Source: Ischnura elegans (taxonomy: Eukaryota; Arthropoda; Insecta; Odonata; Coenagrionidae). From it: a stretch of DNA of 64,000 bases. The stretch covers positions 9,734,001 to 9,798,000 of the forward strand of contig NW_025791658.1 in assembly GCF_921293095.1 (NCBI RefSeq). The letters run 5' to 3'. Below are positions 11,060 to 22,672 of this stretch, piece after piece. Both the position numbers and the translations under genes were made by a program. The notes under the pieces were generated by a model. That model was given only the letters and a program-made list of their open reading frames with translations. It ran no database searches and was not told where the DNA came from. Position 1 is the stretch's first letter. Every line of letters starts with the position of its first letter.

Positions 11060-12365
11060 TAGGATAGAGATTTTGCGATTCCAGGCCAACTGGAATAAAA
11101 ATGGAAACATTCCAACAATACCTAGTAGAATAACAAGACCAACAATAACAAGTATGAATTCTATCTGGCCATAAGCCTTTAAGTAAATTTAATTAAGTGC
11201 CACCTTTTCACCTTGCGGCTATTTACGGAATGAAAAAGGAAGCCCTAGTTGGGCGAGTTAAACCGAGCAAGCGCTCTGTCATTCGATCGATAAGCGCTAA
11301 TGGATTTAAGCTTGATGTGGGAGAATTATATTTTATTGATATGACAGCGGCGTCCTCTCCCCCTGGATGTTTTTGCGTTGTTCATTCTATGAAGAAATTA
11401 TTCAAGCGTGAAGAGACTCTTCTCCGCCATTTTATGTCAATATTATTTCATTTGTCCTTTAGAAAGGTATTTATTTATCTAAGTTGATCACATACAGCAT
11501 TTATATCAATTTATAGTGAAAATGTTACATGTTAACAAAGGGTATAAAAGAGAAGTTTAAAGTATAGCTACAAAACATAAATTACAAGATTGCCGAATAA
11601 GAGATTAAAAAAATAAACGAAAACTTGCAGTTTAAAACCAACCACTGGCGTGAAAATTCTGACGCTGGAGCCTTTAAAAGTAATTGAAACGTTGTTTTTT
11701 CTACATAGGCGGCAGGGTACTGTCCTCGTCTGTCAAAATGGACGTGGAAATTTTCGGCCGTCCGCCGTTATTCATTCTAGCCCTCCGACATGAAGGCCAA
11801 CTAGTGCTGTTCGCGGGCTGATGAATATAAATAATTGCAATATCTTAATGCAGACCGTTGTGAAAAAGCTATTTTGAAATTATTCCAAACGCTCCCACGG
11901 TAAAGGATTTCCGGAGAATCACTCCTGCTACGTTTACATGTACTTTTATTTTCGCGAAATGAACATTTTTACGAGTCCTACCGTTTAATTGGAAATGTTT
12001 CGCTTTCGATTGGGGAAGATGGAGGTGATAGGTTGAGTTTTGGAGACAAAACGTGAGCGGGAAGGTGGCAATTACAAAGGTACTGGAAGTGATGGGAAAG
12101 GAAAGGAAACATTTGGAAAAAAGATGAAGAGGGTAAAGCGCAACACTCCGTCCGTCGGATGGGTCGTAAAGCCGTGGTCCCCTTGGTGCCTTTCTTTAAG
12201 AGTAGGCTGATGCCGACGCCGGGTTTCTCTCCACCCTTCCTTACCTACCCTTCCCTCATGGCCCAAATGACCTAAGCTGTCGGTCGTCTCCTCCAAATAC
12301 AATACCAAACTGTCGAGGGCGTGGAGGTTGGATGGAGGGTATGCCGGAATAACTAACAGTAGGAG
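11060..12365. other. No gene recognised
   Basis: A 96-residue open frame at 11197-11487 has no known motif. The rest is AT-rich and unremarkable. Confidence 0.5.
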
Positions 12366-12612
12366 GTAAAAAAAAGGCTATTCGGGCCTCTAGCCGGGTT
12401 ATCAGTCTCCATTCGACCGACGCGTCGGTTTCGTCGGCGACGTTTCGGAACCCGAGTCGCGATCCATCATCAGGGCTTACCTCGTCTGATGGAACGCGAC
12501 TCGGGTTCCGAAGCGTCGCGTCGTGGCGGCATGGTGAAAGAGATAACCCGAGTGGAAGCCCTTTTTTGACCATATTCGCCGGGAAAGCATTAGTTCTAAC
12601 TTCAGAAGGGAG
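12366..12612. repeat. Penelope-like inverted pseudo-LTR pair with tail (diverged)
   Basis: Left and right halves are inverted copies: GGGTTATC near 12392 against GATAACCC near 12544, and CGGAACCCGAGTCGCG at 12447-12462 against CGCGACTCGGGTTCCG at 12495-12510. The right side continues with a tail around ATTCGCCGGGAAAGC, which matches ATACGCCGGGAAAACC in the tail of the foldback at 33978-34190. Each arm holds a hammerhead-like core (minus strand 12442-12473; a damaged one on plus 12486-12514). Target duplications are not clear, so the outer limits are approximate. Confidence 0.6.
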
Positions 12613-13650
12613 GTTTCTGGCCATGTAGGAGATAAAGAGAATGAAATATTTGGATGGGATGGAAGGAGGCTTGGAATTCGCAGGGTGGAAGGATGTGATC
12701 GCGTGAAAAGCTACCGTTCAAATTCTGTGAGGAGTATCAGGAATTGTGGGAATGGTGCGTTTGTCCGTAAACCTACCTTGGAGATGAGGAGACAGGGTTT
12801 GGTTGGGTCCAATACGGGGTGGGAAGGGTACCACGATTGAGAGATGCTGGGTGAGCGGAGGAGAAAAGTTTTTTTTATAAATAGAAAGAATGGGAATAGG
12901 CCTTACTGTCAATAGGGAAGTGCACTAATTTTTTTTATTGCTGAATTTGAAAGTTTAGCCTAAAAAAGAAACATTAGTATAGGCACTTTTATTTCCTGCA
13001 TCTGGGGTATGCACTTTAAAACGTTTTGAAAGTCGGAAAATTTCATGTTGCGCTGAAACAAAGTGCCTCGATCTTGATTGAGATGTGACGTCACAAGACA
13101 GTAGTCACCAGTGGAGTATCGCTGTATTCCGTCGCCTCTAGCGCGGCGAGAGTTTCCGGGAATCTGTGGAGTTTGCTTCCTAAAAATGTCGGCTAGTACG
13201 GAAAACATGATTTCAAAATAGAACAATAAATGATTTTTGTTCCAAATTTCATCTCGACGTCGAAACAAAAGCCAGGAGAAGATATTCATTCCCGTGCCTT
13301 ATGCACAAGGCATACGGAATAAATGGTTCAAGGCTGCTCCTGACTCTTACCTATCGATGATATTCATTTTTGAAGATCATTTGAAGGTATTGTAAGACCA
13401 AATTGATATATAGTATATACATTATAATAATTTACTTAATAGGTACCTCAGTCTCATCAGAAAGTGTGTTGAGTCATCTTCCTTCTTGAGTAAAAGGGTC
13501 CATAAAATAATATGCCAGTTTAGTTTTTATTTCTAAATGATTCTAAATATTTCTAAATTATAATTCTGAATTATTTCCGGTAGGGCTACCCATGCCAGAT
13601 GGGTCGAAGGGTAAGAGCTAGACGAAGGGAGTTCCACGTGATGGTGTTAC
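12613..13650. other. No gene recognised
   Basis: Purine-rich patches followed by AT-rich sequence. A TGACGTCA octamer lies at 13086-13093. No motif-bearing frame. Confidence 0.5.
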
Positions 13651-13658
13651 GTAATAAA

Positions 13659-16601
13659 TAGAGTGCGGAAAAAAAGTCTCCAATTTTTCGAAAAAAGTCG
13701 CCTAAAAAGTCGTCAATATTTTAGAAAAAAGTCTCTTTAAAAGTCTGAGTTTTTTCCAAGAGAAAGTGACTGAATTTAACTTAATTGATGGAGAAAAGAG
13801 GGTAGAGAGGCGGATTCGTGGGTTTGCGTGTTATTTTATGGACTTTTAAGACAGGAGATCACCATAATTTACAAAATATTTTTTTAAATTCTGAATTACG
13901 CATTCTTTGATGATCAGCAACTGTTTAAGAATATAGTTGACCCCTGTAATTATTTTAGCTGATCAATATCTATCTTTATTTTAAAATAGGGAAATTAAAA
14001 GTCAAATTACAGGCTATGTATAACAGAATTTATTTAATAATTGCATGATATAAAATAAAGGAAAAAAACGTATTTTCATTCACTTTGAGTTGTATTGCCA
14101 AAACATTATTTAAGTAGTGACAGATAAGGTATTTTTCTATGTTTTCCATGGTAAATGTTGTGCGACGTTCGGTGAAAATAAGTTTATACGTCGAAAACGA
14201 TCGCTCAACTTCACATGTTGTAATAGGAGCATATCGCAGCGTAGCCACTTCACTTAAGGTGAGTTTTTGTAAAACATTAGATGTCTGCCCCTTGACCTCT
14301 CTGTTGAGAATCTGAGCTATACCTACCAGTCATTAACTTGAAGCCTTCGTTTTTATCCAAAACTTTGCACGATTTGCCATTAACACTTACGGCTTGTTTG
14401 CACTTTACACATTCAAGTTTCTTCTTCACATCCATTATTTTCACACCGAATCACTGAGGCTCAGGATGGAAGATTCAAAATTTTTTGATTTTTTCTACCA
14501 AAAACCCGAAGGATGCTGAAATGCATATAATTTCCAGTGTGAGTGTGCTATCTTCTAAGAGTTCTCGAGCATTTTCTATATATTCTGCATCGTCTTCAGG
14601 GTCAATATTCTGTATAACCTGAAGTAAAAAATTAAAATACAGTTTTCCTCTTTAATTTAGAACGTGCAGTTATAGTTATTTTTAACTTTGCAAAATTGCA
14701 GGAATTCTATTTCATATAATGAAATTGATTCATCAGTTAAAATCATATCTGCAAATAATTACTTACATTCTTAATTTTCTCGAAATGTTGTGCATTGAAC
14801 ACGCAAGCTTCCGGCCATGTTCCAAATTTTGTGAGGACTGGATCGGGAGGCAATGGCAGATCACAGAAAAATGTTTTGTATATTTCCATGCGCGATGGTG
14901 CTTTCAAAAATACCTAGGAAAATATTAAATATTAGTTCTGCAGTAATATATTGGAAAATTTATTTTTAGTTTTATTAACGGCAAGTACCTACCTTTTTAA
15001 TGGTAGATACCCGCTTATTTGCAGTGGGAAATCTTCTGCGAATTTCTTCGCATACTCTGTGAAGAGCCTGCACTGTCCTTCTTAAATATTTACCCATAAA
15101 CGATGTGAATAGAGGGTGTTTTGATTTGTGAGTAGGAATGTTCAAAGCCACAAATATCTCGCACAAGTCCAAAGCAAACTCATCGCCGCTGGCTGCAAAT
15201 GATAGCTGGCTCTGTCGTGAACTCTGTAAGCTCACAATCTCCTTTAATTTCACTTGAGATAGATGCAATAAGCTGTCAATATGCTGTTCCTCATGTGACT
15301 TTTTGTCCGATGATATCTTGAAAAATAATGAGAAAGATAAATTATCATAAGAATTACTTTTAAAGTTAATTATTCAGCATAGCTCAAAAAAGGTCTTTGT
15401 ATTTTTATAAAGAATTATACCTAATTAAAAACACACAAAATGTACAGTTAAAGGTTTATCTCACAATTTTGACTTATTCGGGAATGCCAAAAAATTCTTA
15501 AGATAATAATTATAATTATTAAAGTCGTCAGAAACAAAAGTTGTATTGATACTCACGGTTTTTTCACAAGCATTGCAGTAAATACTGTTGCTCAGTACTT
15601 GCAGGTACTTGCATAGTGAAGCATACGCAGTCAGCTTGGCTTCTGAAGACGCCTGTCCTTTCACCTTGTAAATTTTCTTGGGCTGAGCAGCACAAACGAG
15701 CGGACGATGGTCTTGCGACGCTTGGGGACCACAGAAAATGACTGAAACTTACGCGGCTTACTCGAATATATAGAATTGTGTTCATGCAATGTGTATGCAT
15801 TCACCAGTCCTTGTTGAGCCTTCATTTTTCCTCTTCGACCGAGTGCCAAGAGCGAATTGTTTGCCTCTCTACAATGTAGGCTCATTTCGTAACCATCTAC
15901 ACTCAACGTGAGACAGTCACTTCGTCGGAAATTCTAGATAACCTTTCATATATTTGTATCTTTTTTCCACTAATCTCCTGCAAAAAAGCAGAGTGCTAGC
16001 ATAAGGTGTAGCGGGGTCCCCTTGTCAGCAGACCACTCGGGTTCAAATAAGTTGGTTCATAATGTCCCTTTGTGAGGTCTTTGGACACTCTTAGCAAAAA
16101 AAGGGTGAGGTGGCCCAGGGAAAGAAACTATGTGAATTTAACATGCAATGCAATACGTGGTGAGCCCTCATGTATCCAAACCACCTTCGAGTCGAAGCAC
16201 TGCACTTTTTCTTCATGAACGGTGGAGTAATCGAAAGAATTCATTGCAGTTTCCGAAGATATTAATAAAATTCCGCATTAGCAATTGTTAGTAGCTTACA
16301 TTTTAGGGTAAATATCTACTCCGTGTATTCACCGCATAAAAAAAACAAGATTTGTCCGACACAAAGTTGAACAAGTGTGATCACAACAGCCAAATATTAA
16401 GTTAGGCAGGTATTTTCCATTAAAAGTCCCAGAAAAGTCGCTTATAATCGAAAAAGTCCCGCCACAGCAAAAACGTCCCAAAAAGTCTCTAATTAAGTCA
16501 TTAAAAACGGTTTTATTTTATGAGATTGGTGAAGATTTTTATTTAAAACCACAAAAGTCCCACTTTTACAAAAAGTCGAAAGACTTTTTTTCCGCGCTCT
16601 A
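13659..16601. mobile_element. hAT transposon, 2943 bp, with decayed transposase
   Basis: It is flanked by a perfect 8-bp target duplication GTAATAAA (13651-13658 and 16602-16609). The termini read TAGAGTGCGGAAAAAAAGTC on the left and TAGAGCGCGGAAAAAAAGTC on the right (reversed). Both subterminal regions hold many copies of AAAAGTC or AAAAAGTC in the same sense relative to their end (13668-13755 and 16420-16590), the kind of subterminal repeat array that hAT transposases bind. The transposase relic lies on the minus strand at 14030-15700. Confidence 0.92.
14030..15700 (-). pseudogene. Spliced hAT transposase relic, CGGBP1-like
   Basis: Five blocks follow each other on the minus strand with phase-0 splice joins. 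Exon 1 (about 15700-15557) contains GQASSEAKLTAY...YCNACEKT and ends at a GTGAGT donor. Exon 2 (15316-14993) begins ISSDKKSHEEQHIDSLLH, so C-x2-C and the H...H complete a BED-like zinc finger of the CGGBP1 type; it runs on to RRFPTANKRVSTIKK and a GTAGGT donor. Exon 3 (14913-14767) reads FLKAPSRMEIYKTF and TKFGTWPEACVFNAQHFEKI. Exon 4 starts at 14618 with VIQNIDPEDDAEYIENAREL and reaches FGFLVEKIKKF, then needs two small frame corrections near 14470 and 14440. The C-terminal block (14263-14030) reads LRYAPITTCEVERSFSTYK and FTERRTTFTMENIEKYL, the hAT dimerisation (hATC) motif. The order matches CGGBP1-like hAT transposases of insects. The frameshifts indicate loss of function. Confidence 0.85.
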
Positions 16602-16609
16602 GTAATAAA

Positions 16610-17320
16610 CACTAATGGAATGGGAGTAAGAAACCTTACCATCTATTCCCTGATAGCATGGAGTTCAATCAAATGAGTCTCGCAAGCTTATCAGACGGGG
16701 CCCGTCAGCAAAATGGATACTTTTTCCTAACGTTATCTTACTATACCTTGAAAAGTTCAAGATGCGAGTGTTCAATGAGGATTACGTCACCAAAAAATTA
16801 AAGATGCCGTCGGTCGAGGGGGCGTCCCCTTAAGCTCATCAAGTCACACATTTTGGTCCACCCTTTTCGTCATCGTTTGAGGAGCCTCTGACGTATAGCG
16901 GTTTGCGTGATAGCCTCCTCACTAGAATTTCGTATGCGCTAATTCTGCCTTCGTCGCCTTTCTTTGGTCCCCAGCTGTCTGCCTTGCTTGTCTGCGCGCT
17001 TTCACGTCACCGAAAGAGGGGGAGTGGGGTTAGTATTCATGTGAGGCCTCCCCTCCCGTTACCTCATGCATCCCCCCCTCTCGACCGCTTCCCTCCCCTC
17101 TTACCCCGCCCCAGCTACACTCTACATTACATTCACTTAGAGGCCTCACTCAGCATTCCTCGGCAACCCGCGATTTCTGATTCCTCCCCGATCATTTCAT
17201 GAAGATTTCCTTATTTTTTCCCCTTCACCTTTGTTGGGGAGCACGTAAAAATACGTACGGAAAATTTTCTTTACTCACTTTTCTGAGAGAACATAAAGAA
17301 ACCCATGATTAGAGATGCGT
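16610..17320. other. No gene recognised
   Basis: CT-rich DNA; the 99-residue frame at 16903-17202 is Pro/Ser-rich with no domain and looks like a composition artefact. Confidence 0.5.
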
Positions 17321-17325
17321 GAAAA

Positions 17326-17392
17326 TCGCAAATGCGATAAATGCGATACAGATGCGATGTGCGCAAACAAATGCGGCATAGATGCGATGACT
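17326..17392 (+). repeat. Short ATGCGAT tandem motif
   Basis: ATGCGAT(A/G) recurs at 5-15-base intervals (AATGCGATA, ATGCGATA, ATGCGATG, ATGCGGCA, ATGCGATG). This is a degenerate minisatellite seed of about 65 bases with no coding role visible. Confidence 0.55.
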
Positions 17393-18249
17393 GGAATTTT
17401 ATGATATTTTTACGCAAATTAACCTTATCGACGGTAAAATTCGTACAGTTTGTGCGCATGCTCCGCCGACACTCGCCGCTTAAAGCATGTAAGCGACTGG
17501 CCAGCTGCTAATTGGCTGGGGCTCGCGAACTGCAAGTGGGCGCGGATAAGAAGTGCGATAAAATAAAAATGAAAGTACGATTTTCACGTATCTCTACGCA
17601 TGATTCGTCAAGCGTGTTGCGGAAAGATTTTCGGACGGAAAAGTGAAAGAAGAGGGGTATTTTACGCCCTCGTTTGTCCACACGTTGAAGCATGCAGCGA
17701 GCGAATGGAATCCGGCGCAGAGAGACTAGATCCGTGATCTTAATTAAATATTATGGAAAGCCGCGCGACTCGTCAAAAACTGCTTCGGGCGTACAGATAG
17801 CGTTACACATAAGCTATTAGAATTACGCTGGGGCCGCTATAAAATTCAAGGCTGCGCGATGGGCTTCCTTTGCTAAAGGAAATGAGAATAGATATCTTTC
17901 GGACCGACAGGGAGAACACGATATTAGACTCTCACTCCATTGTCAGGTCGAACATGTACGATGAAATGAGAGAAATGTTTTGCCGAACGCATAGGTTAGG
18001 GAATTCGTTTTTCCCGAGCTGTGAAGGACTGAAATTAAAGCAAGGTGGAATTTCGTTGGAGCATCTCCTTTTTATTTGTCAACGGATGGTGCCTAAACAC
18101 GCTATAAAACACGATGTCGTTTTTCCTTTAAATAATACGCGTTATCTACAAAAACTTTTTCATAAATTATTATTCACTTATACCACCTCAAAAAACAAGG
18201 CGCATGTCTCTCACGAAAGCCGTCGTCCATAAGAATATATACTCTTATC
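17393..18249. other. No gene recognised
   Basis: The 120-residue frame at 17870-18232 has no recognisable motif. No element boundary found. Confidence 0.45.
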
Positions 18250-18630
18250 TTTGAAGAATTTTACCGGTCAAGGTGGATTTATATGGAGCGCTTTGCGAGT
18301 TAGCCCAACCTGTCTCCCCTTTCAATTAAGATTTCCCTCTTCAATCCACAGTAAGGCCTACTCCCTTTCATTCTATCTATATGTGCTATTCTCTTCCTCC
18401 TCCTCTAAATCGCTCTTCAACATCCCCTCTCCGCTCAGCACTCGCTCCATCCACACCCTCTTTCTATCGCCTCCCTATCTCATCTAGAAGCTGTCTCTCC
18501 TCACCCACCATGTCCAGCTCTTCGTCGTTCCTCTTCCTCCAATTCACCTTCTAAATTCTTCTTCACACCCACATCTCAAACCTGCCTATTATTCCCTCGT
18601 TAAGCGTCTTTGTTTCCGCACTATAAAGCT
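18250..18630 (-). mobile_element. LINE 3'-end fragment (RTE-type), minus strand
   Basis: This is the complement of the reverse-transcriptase C-terminal region. The plus-strand text CCCTCTCCGCTCAGCACTCG, CTCATCTAGAAGCTGTCTCT and CCACCATGTCCAGC parallels 36525-37000 closely. The 3' end ACCGGTCAAGGTGGATTT corresponds to ACCGATTAAGGTAGGTTT there. The frames are broken, so it is a dead 5'-truncated copy. Confidence 0.75.
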
Positions 18631-19490
18631 AACATGCATTAATGAAATAGAGGAACGGTTAGGCCTTTATTTTCTGATAAATATTTTTGACCCAGCATTG
18701 TATTTCATATGGAATACATTCTCACTAACGATAAGAGCGATTTCTGTTCATTGAGTTTCACCTACCAACCTTTGAATGACAATTTTCTTTTGTCTTTGAA
18801 GTGAACTGTTCAGGGCGCGACGGTCTCCCTTTAAATCTAAAGCGCTAATTCTTCCTTCCCCTAATCTCTCCCAATCTGACTGTGACTGTCTGTGCTCTAA
18901 CTGCAGAGGGGGATTGAGGTCTTCTTGGGTGGCCTCCCTCCCCTTACCTCCCCTTCCATTCACTTGTCGCAGTCAGACAGACACCCGCGGTCGCTAATTG
19001 ATCGTTTTCCCTCCTTCACCCGCTTTCCTCGCGACTGCTGATAGAGGGCGCGTCTCGACAGGGGAGGGATCTCGCCCCCCCCCGGTGGTCCTCTGCCTCA
19101 TTAGCGCATGTTCTTTTTTTCGCCGTGTGTGGCGTTCGAGTCTCTCGCGTTCTCCCTCACGCTCGGCTAATGCGGACACGCGTGTCTCCCCTCTGAGCGA
19201 ACTGGGCATTCAATCAGGGGGGGAACGCCCCCCTCTTCGCCATGTGCCGTGAACATTCGGCGGAAAAGCCACGCATCGCTTCGAAATTTCGTGGACAAGG
19301 GGATTAACTACATGGTAGAGGAGGCCCCATCTCTTCACTTAGAACCTTGATTACTCCGTCCCTTTTTAATCGAGTTTCTAGAATTAATGCAGCGTCGATA
19401 TGTGTTCTGCGCGGTGCATTTATTCCTAATTTTTCACTATCATATCATTGAAATATTAGCAGAATAGTATATGCACTCTCCGGACACTAT
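18631..19490. other. No gene recognised
   Basis: CT-rich and GC-rich patches around 18990-19250 with mutually overlapping frames on both strands. No motif. Confidence 0.45.
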
Positions 19491-19496
19491 AACCCT

Positions 19497-19778
19497 AGTT
19501 TCTCCTCATCTTTTTCTGAAACCAAAATATTCGCCCAAATACTTGTTTGCCCTCGCCTCCATTCGTCTGTTTAAAAATCATCAGTAGCACTTTTTCCGCG
19601 TGCAATATTATGCTTATTGTCCTATCGTCTCCACATTCTTTACATTTCTGCTTGTTCATCTGTGGAATTAGAACTTTTTTCGCGCAATCCTCTGGCAAAT
19701 GCCCTTCCCAATAGATTCTGCGTACTATTTCAAAAACTTTTATAAAACTTTCGAGGGCACTCGTCATTTTGAATAAAA
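19497..19778 (-). pseudogene. LINE reverse-transcriptase fragment (RT fingers/palm start)
   Basis: On the minus strand the open frame reads VRRIYWEGHLPEDCAKKVLI, KCKECGDDRTISIILHAEKV, LLMIF and then VFGRIFWFQKKM. These match the RTE-type LINE blocks (x)IPEDW.KSV..PI.KK, C...RTISL..HA.K.LL.I and (Q)FGFRK. So it is the region just before the catalytic YADD box, which is not present here. The fragment is cut at its 5' side by the tailed foldback at 19790-19979. It is an isolated, non-functional piece. Confidence 0.7.
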
Positions 19779-19789
19779 ACCTTCTCTTA

Positions 19790-19979
19790 CCATGAAGGAA
19801 GATCTGAGGTTTTCCCGGCGTATGATGTTGGTGAAGTTTATTCGGGATTGCCACCGGATAAGGTTCTCCATCTCTGCCGACGTTTCGATGGTCGAGCCCT
19901 GATGACGATGGACGACTCGGCCATCGAAACGTCGGCAGAGATGGAGAACCTTATCCGGTGGCAATCCCAAATAAACTTC
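19790..19979 (+). mobile_element. Penelope-like tailed foldback A, 190 bp
   Basis: A 40-base unpaired tail (19790-19829, with AGATCTGAGGTTTTCCCGGC) is followed by a near-perfect palindrome. Left arm about 19830-19895 includes GTTTATTCGGGATTGCCACC; right arm about 19917-19982 is its inverse. An 11-bp direct repeat ACCTTCTCTTA flanks it (19779-19789 and 19980-19990). The one-sided tail, inverted halves and 11-12-bp duplication are the known arrangement of inverted pseudo-LTR pairs of Penelope-like retroelements. No coding sequence remains. Confidence 0.75.
19899..19930 (+). ncRNA. Hammerhead-ribozyme-like core in foldback A
   Basis: CTGATGA, one extra C, stem II GATGG/CCATC with a 9-base loop, then GAAAC. 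GCC before and GGC after the following GTC can pair as a short stem I. Penelope-like pseudo-LTRs are known to carry minimal hammerheads. The unpaired base after CTGATGA departs from the textbook core, so activity is uncertain. Confidence 0.45.
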
Positions 19980-19984
19980 ACCTT

Positions 19985-20112
19985 CTCTTATCATCCTTAT
20001 CCCATAATCAATTTAACAACTGCTATCAATGTAACCGTTCAGTTGATTTCTTATCATCCACATTCCAAAATAAATGTAAAAACTGTTATTAATATAACCG
20101 TCCACTTGAAGT
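19985..20112 (+). repeat. Two-unit tandem repeat, period about 64
   Basis: Unit 1 starts TCTTATCATCCTTATCCC at 19985 and unit 2 TCTTATCATCCACATTCC at 20049. Both continue to an AATNTAACCG(T)TC(C)A block. The units have diverged by point changes. They abut foldback A. Confidence 0.6.
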
Positions 20113-22672
20113 TTGATTTATACAGCCACTACGCTCGCTTTGTGATCAGTTTTATAAAATGTCCGCAGCGCGGCGTTGAGCACAAAGCGATCCATTTGCT
20201 TCGAATTGTGACAAGAATCTCCACTCGCGAGGAACAGCAGTATCAATTTATGATTTTTTTAAATGACATCATTTAAAATATAAATTTCGGTTAAGAGTCC
20301 AGCTTATTTTCTCGTGAAGTTCGGATATTTCTGCTGCCACCGACGCGAATGGCGACTTGTGTGAACCAATTATGGCTGAGACTTCAACTTGTAGTTGCCA
20401 ATACTCTTTTCCGGCGTCACAAGAGTAGAAGATACGCCTTGGAGGGACTTGAGAAGACAAAATGCTGATTCAGTTTTAGAGAAATCAGGTTTTAGTAACC
20501 TAGTGAAATGCTGCAGAAGCTATCCATCCACTATCCATGCATGCCTATCCATGATGTTGGTTGTACGAAATAGACGCAAATGAGGAGCAAGGCAGACATC
20601 CTACTCTCGAAGCTTCTCATGTAGCATTCAGGCTATATCCTTGTCCTTCCTGCTGTTCTCGTTCGGCGAAGAATCTCCAGCACCCCTCAGTCCACGAAAC
20701 ATGGCCTGAAATAACACACCCACTTTCCTTCCACTCCCAAATTACGCATTCAGTTATCCCGTCGCTATTCTGTCTCTCCTCCGTTCACTGTCCACGCGAT
20801 TTTTCCATGGAGTAAATAGAAATTGTGTTGTTAAGTCTAAGCACGATAGAATGAATAAAGTTTTCCTGATATTGGCCAAAAAAAAGGAGATAGTAAAAAA
20901 ATTTATCTTGAACACTCTTAAGTAAGGAATGAGTCTGGAGGGGATTCTAGTATTTGTCGTTGATATAATTAATCTATTTTTCGTGGTCCATTTCTGGTCC
21001 TCAAAGCTGAGGGGCATAGTCCGTGCTTACTGAACTAGAGGTTGCGAGATCTTATTCAGGCTGGTTGGCTTTGTCATTATCACGGATGGGCTATTCGCGA
21101 TTTCCAAATAAAAATGACCACATTCGGTGAGCTGTGTGATCGTAAAATGAATACTTCAGTGAGTTATTCATCGCCCGAGGCTGTATCGATGACCCAATGT
21201 AAACGAGCAACTTGCGTGGAAGCTAGCCTTTTAATTTAACTATTACTCGCGTGCCGTAAGCTGTCACTTATTGAAATTTCAAAAACCCTCGCTCTTTTTA
21301 GCTAATTATATGTAATCATCCAAATTTGTGTACGGATTCGGAAATTCAGAATGACCTCCAATGACTTTGATGCATGTGCACATACACCAATTTAAATATA
21401 AGGGAGGACTAGGAAACATATAAGGACAACTTAAATATAATTGTTGCTACTGTTGTTGTTATATTTTTTATTATTATAAATATCATTAGAAATAATACAC
21501 ATCGGTCCATAGTTCCCCTTTCCTTTCCTTCCTGAAGCTAATCATCATATCACATCCATCTCACATCTTTCTGGACCCACCTCGCGCCCCACGTACCACG
21601 AGACATGGCCTAAGAAAACATCCCCTCTCCCTCCACTGCACAACCACGCATTCAACTAATCCCTCGCTGTTCCTCCTCGCGTATTTTCCTTGGCTGGGTG
21701 AGGCGAGGCAGGAGACTTCGGCTGCTTTGGTGTCGCGACGCTTCGTGTCCCGTGCGCCTTGTACAAACAACCAATGCGCTCATCTCCACGCTCGCTGCAA
21801 CTTCCACCCCCCCTCTCTCTTTGACGTTGCGTTGCGTCATTCGCGTTGCCCCACTCCGCCCTCCTTGCCTTGGCATTCCTCAACGGGCGAAAATAGAGCA
21901 TCGACTGAAGTTCGGTTGCAGGAATATTTTAATGGAGGATTCTCCAATCGGACTCTGAAGATGTATCCACCCACCACTAATTTAAGTAGGTAGGTACACC
22001 TATGTTACCACCCGCGGCGCTGACGGACAAAGCGATCCAAATTCCATGCAGAGTAAGCTATAATTAGGACTTTTAACCGGAATTCATGTTCGTGATGGTG
22101 TGATCGATCAAATTCGTAAAATGTTAAATTCTATTTTTCTTGATTTTAATTATTATAGAATATGACTAATAGGATCGTTTTAACATCATCGCCGCGATGC
22201 GGACAGGTTTGAAATCCGTTTATATTAAACCCCAAGTGGCAACCTTATTTGGCACATTATGTAGCGTCCTCTATACAGTCGCTTTGTTTGATTGATTGAA
22301 ATGCTGCGGTTAGAACGCCATACCAGTTTCCATGACGACTAATATCACTTTTGACCATAGGCGTCTATATTAAACTTCGCAAAACCGGCTCATTAGGTGT
22401 GCAGCGAGAAATGTTACGAAGTCAATTATAAAAAAAAATTGACCTGAAGGTGAACAATGGGGTGAATTAGTATTGAGTCCCACCTAGCATTTATTAACCG
22501 CTAGTCCTCTTCCGTCCGGAAAAGAACTATTTCGTACACCTATCTGTTTGGCATGATATCTCTCTTAACTCATCGTTTCCTTCGGATCTAGAAACATGTA
22601 TGTGCACTATGCATCACTCGTAGTCTTCGAGTCATTATTGACTCCCATTTATGTGCAAGTTTGTAAGCTATA
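20113..22672. other. No gene recognised; one internal duplicated block
   Basis: Blocks at about 20694-20790 and 21595-21680 are related (CCACGAAACATGGCCT against CCACGAGACATGGCCT; CCACTCCCAAATTACGCATTCA against CCACTGCACAACCACGCATTCA), so a short interspersed repeat is present twice. Frames at 21561-21993 overlap on both strands and have no motif. Confidence 0.5.

Noticed and set aside
19985-20112. CRISPR array or longer satellite
   Set aside because: Only two diverged 64-base units and no spacers.
21561-21993. Five mutually overlapping frames
   Set aside because: Present on both strands in the same GC-rich patch without any domain, so treated as chance.
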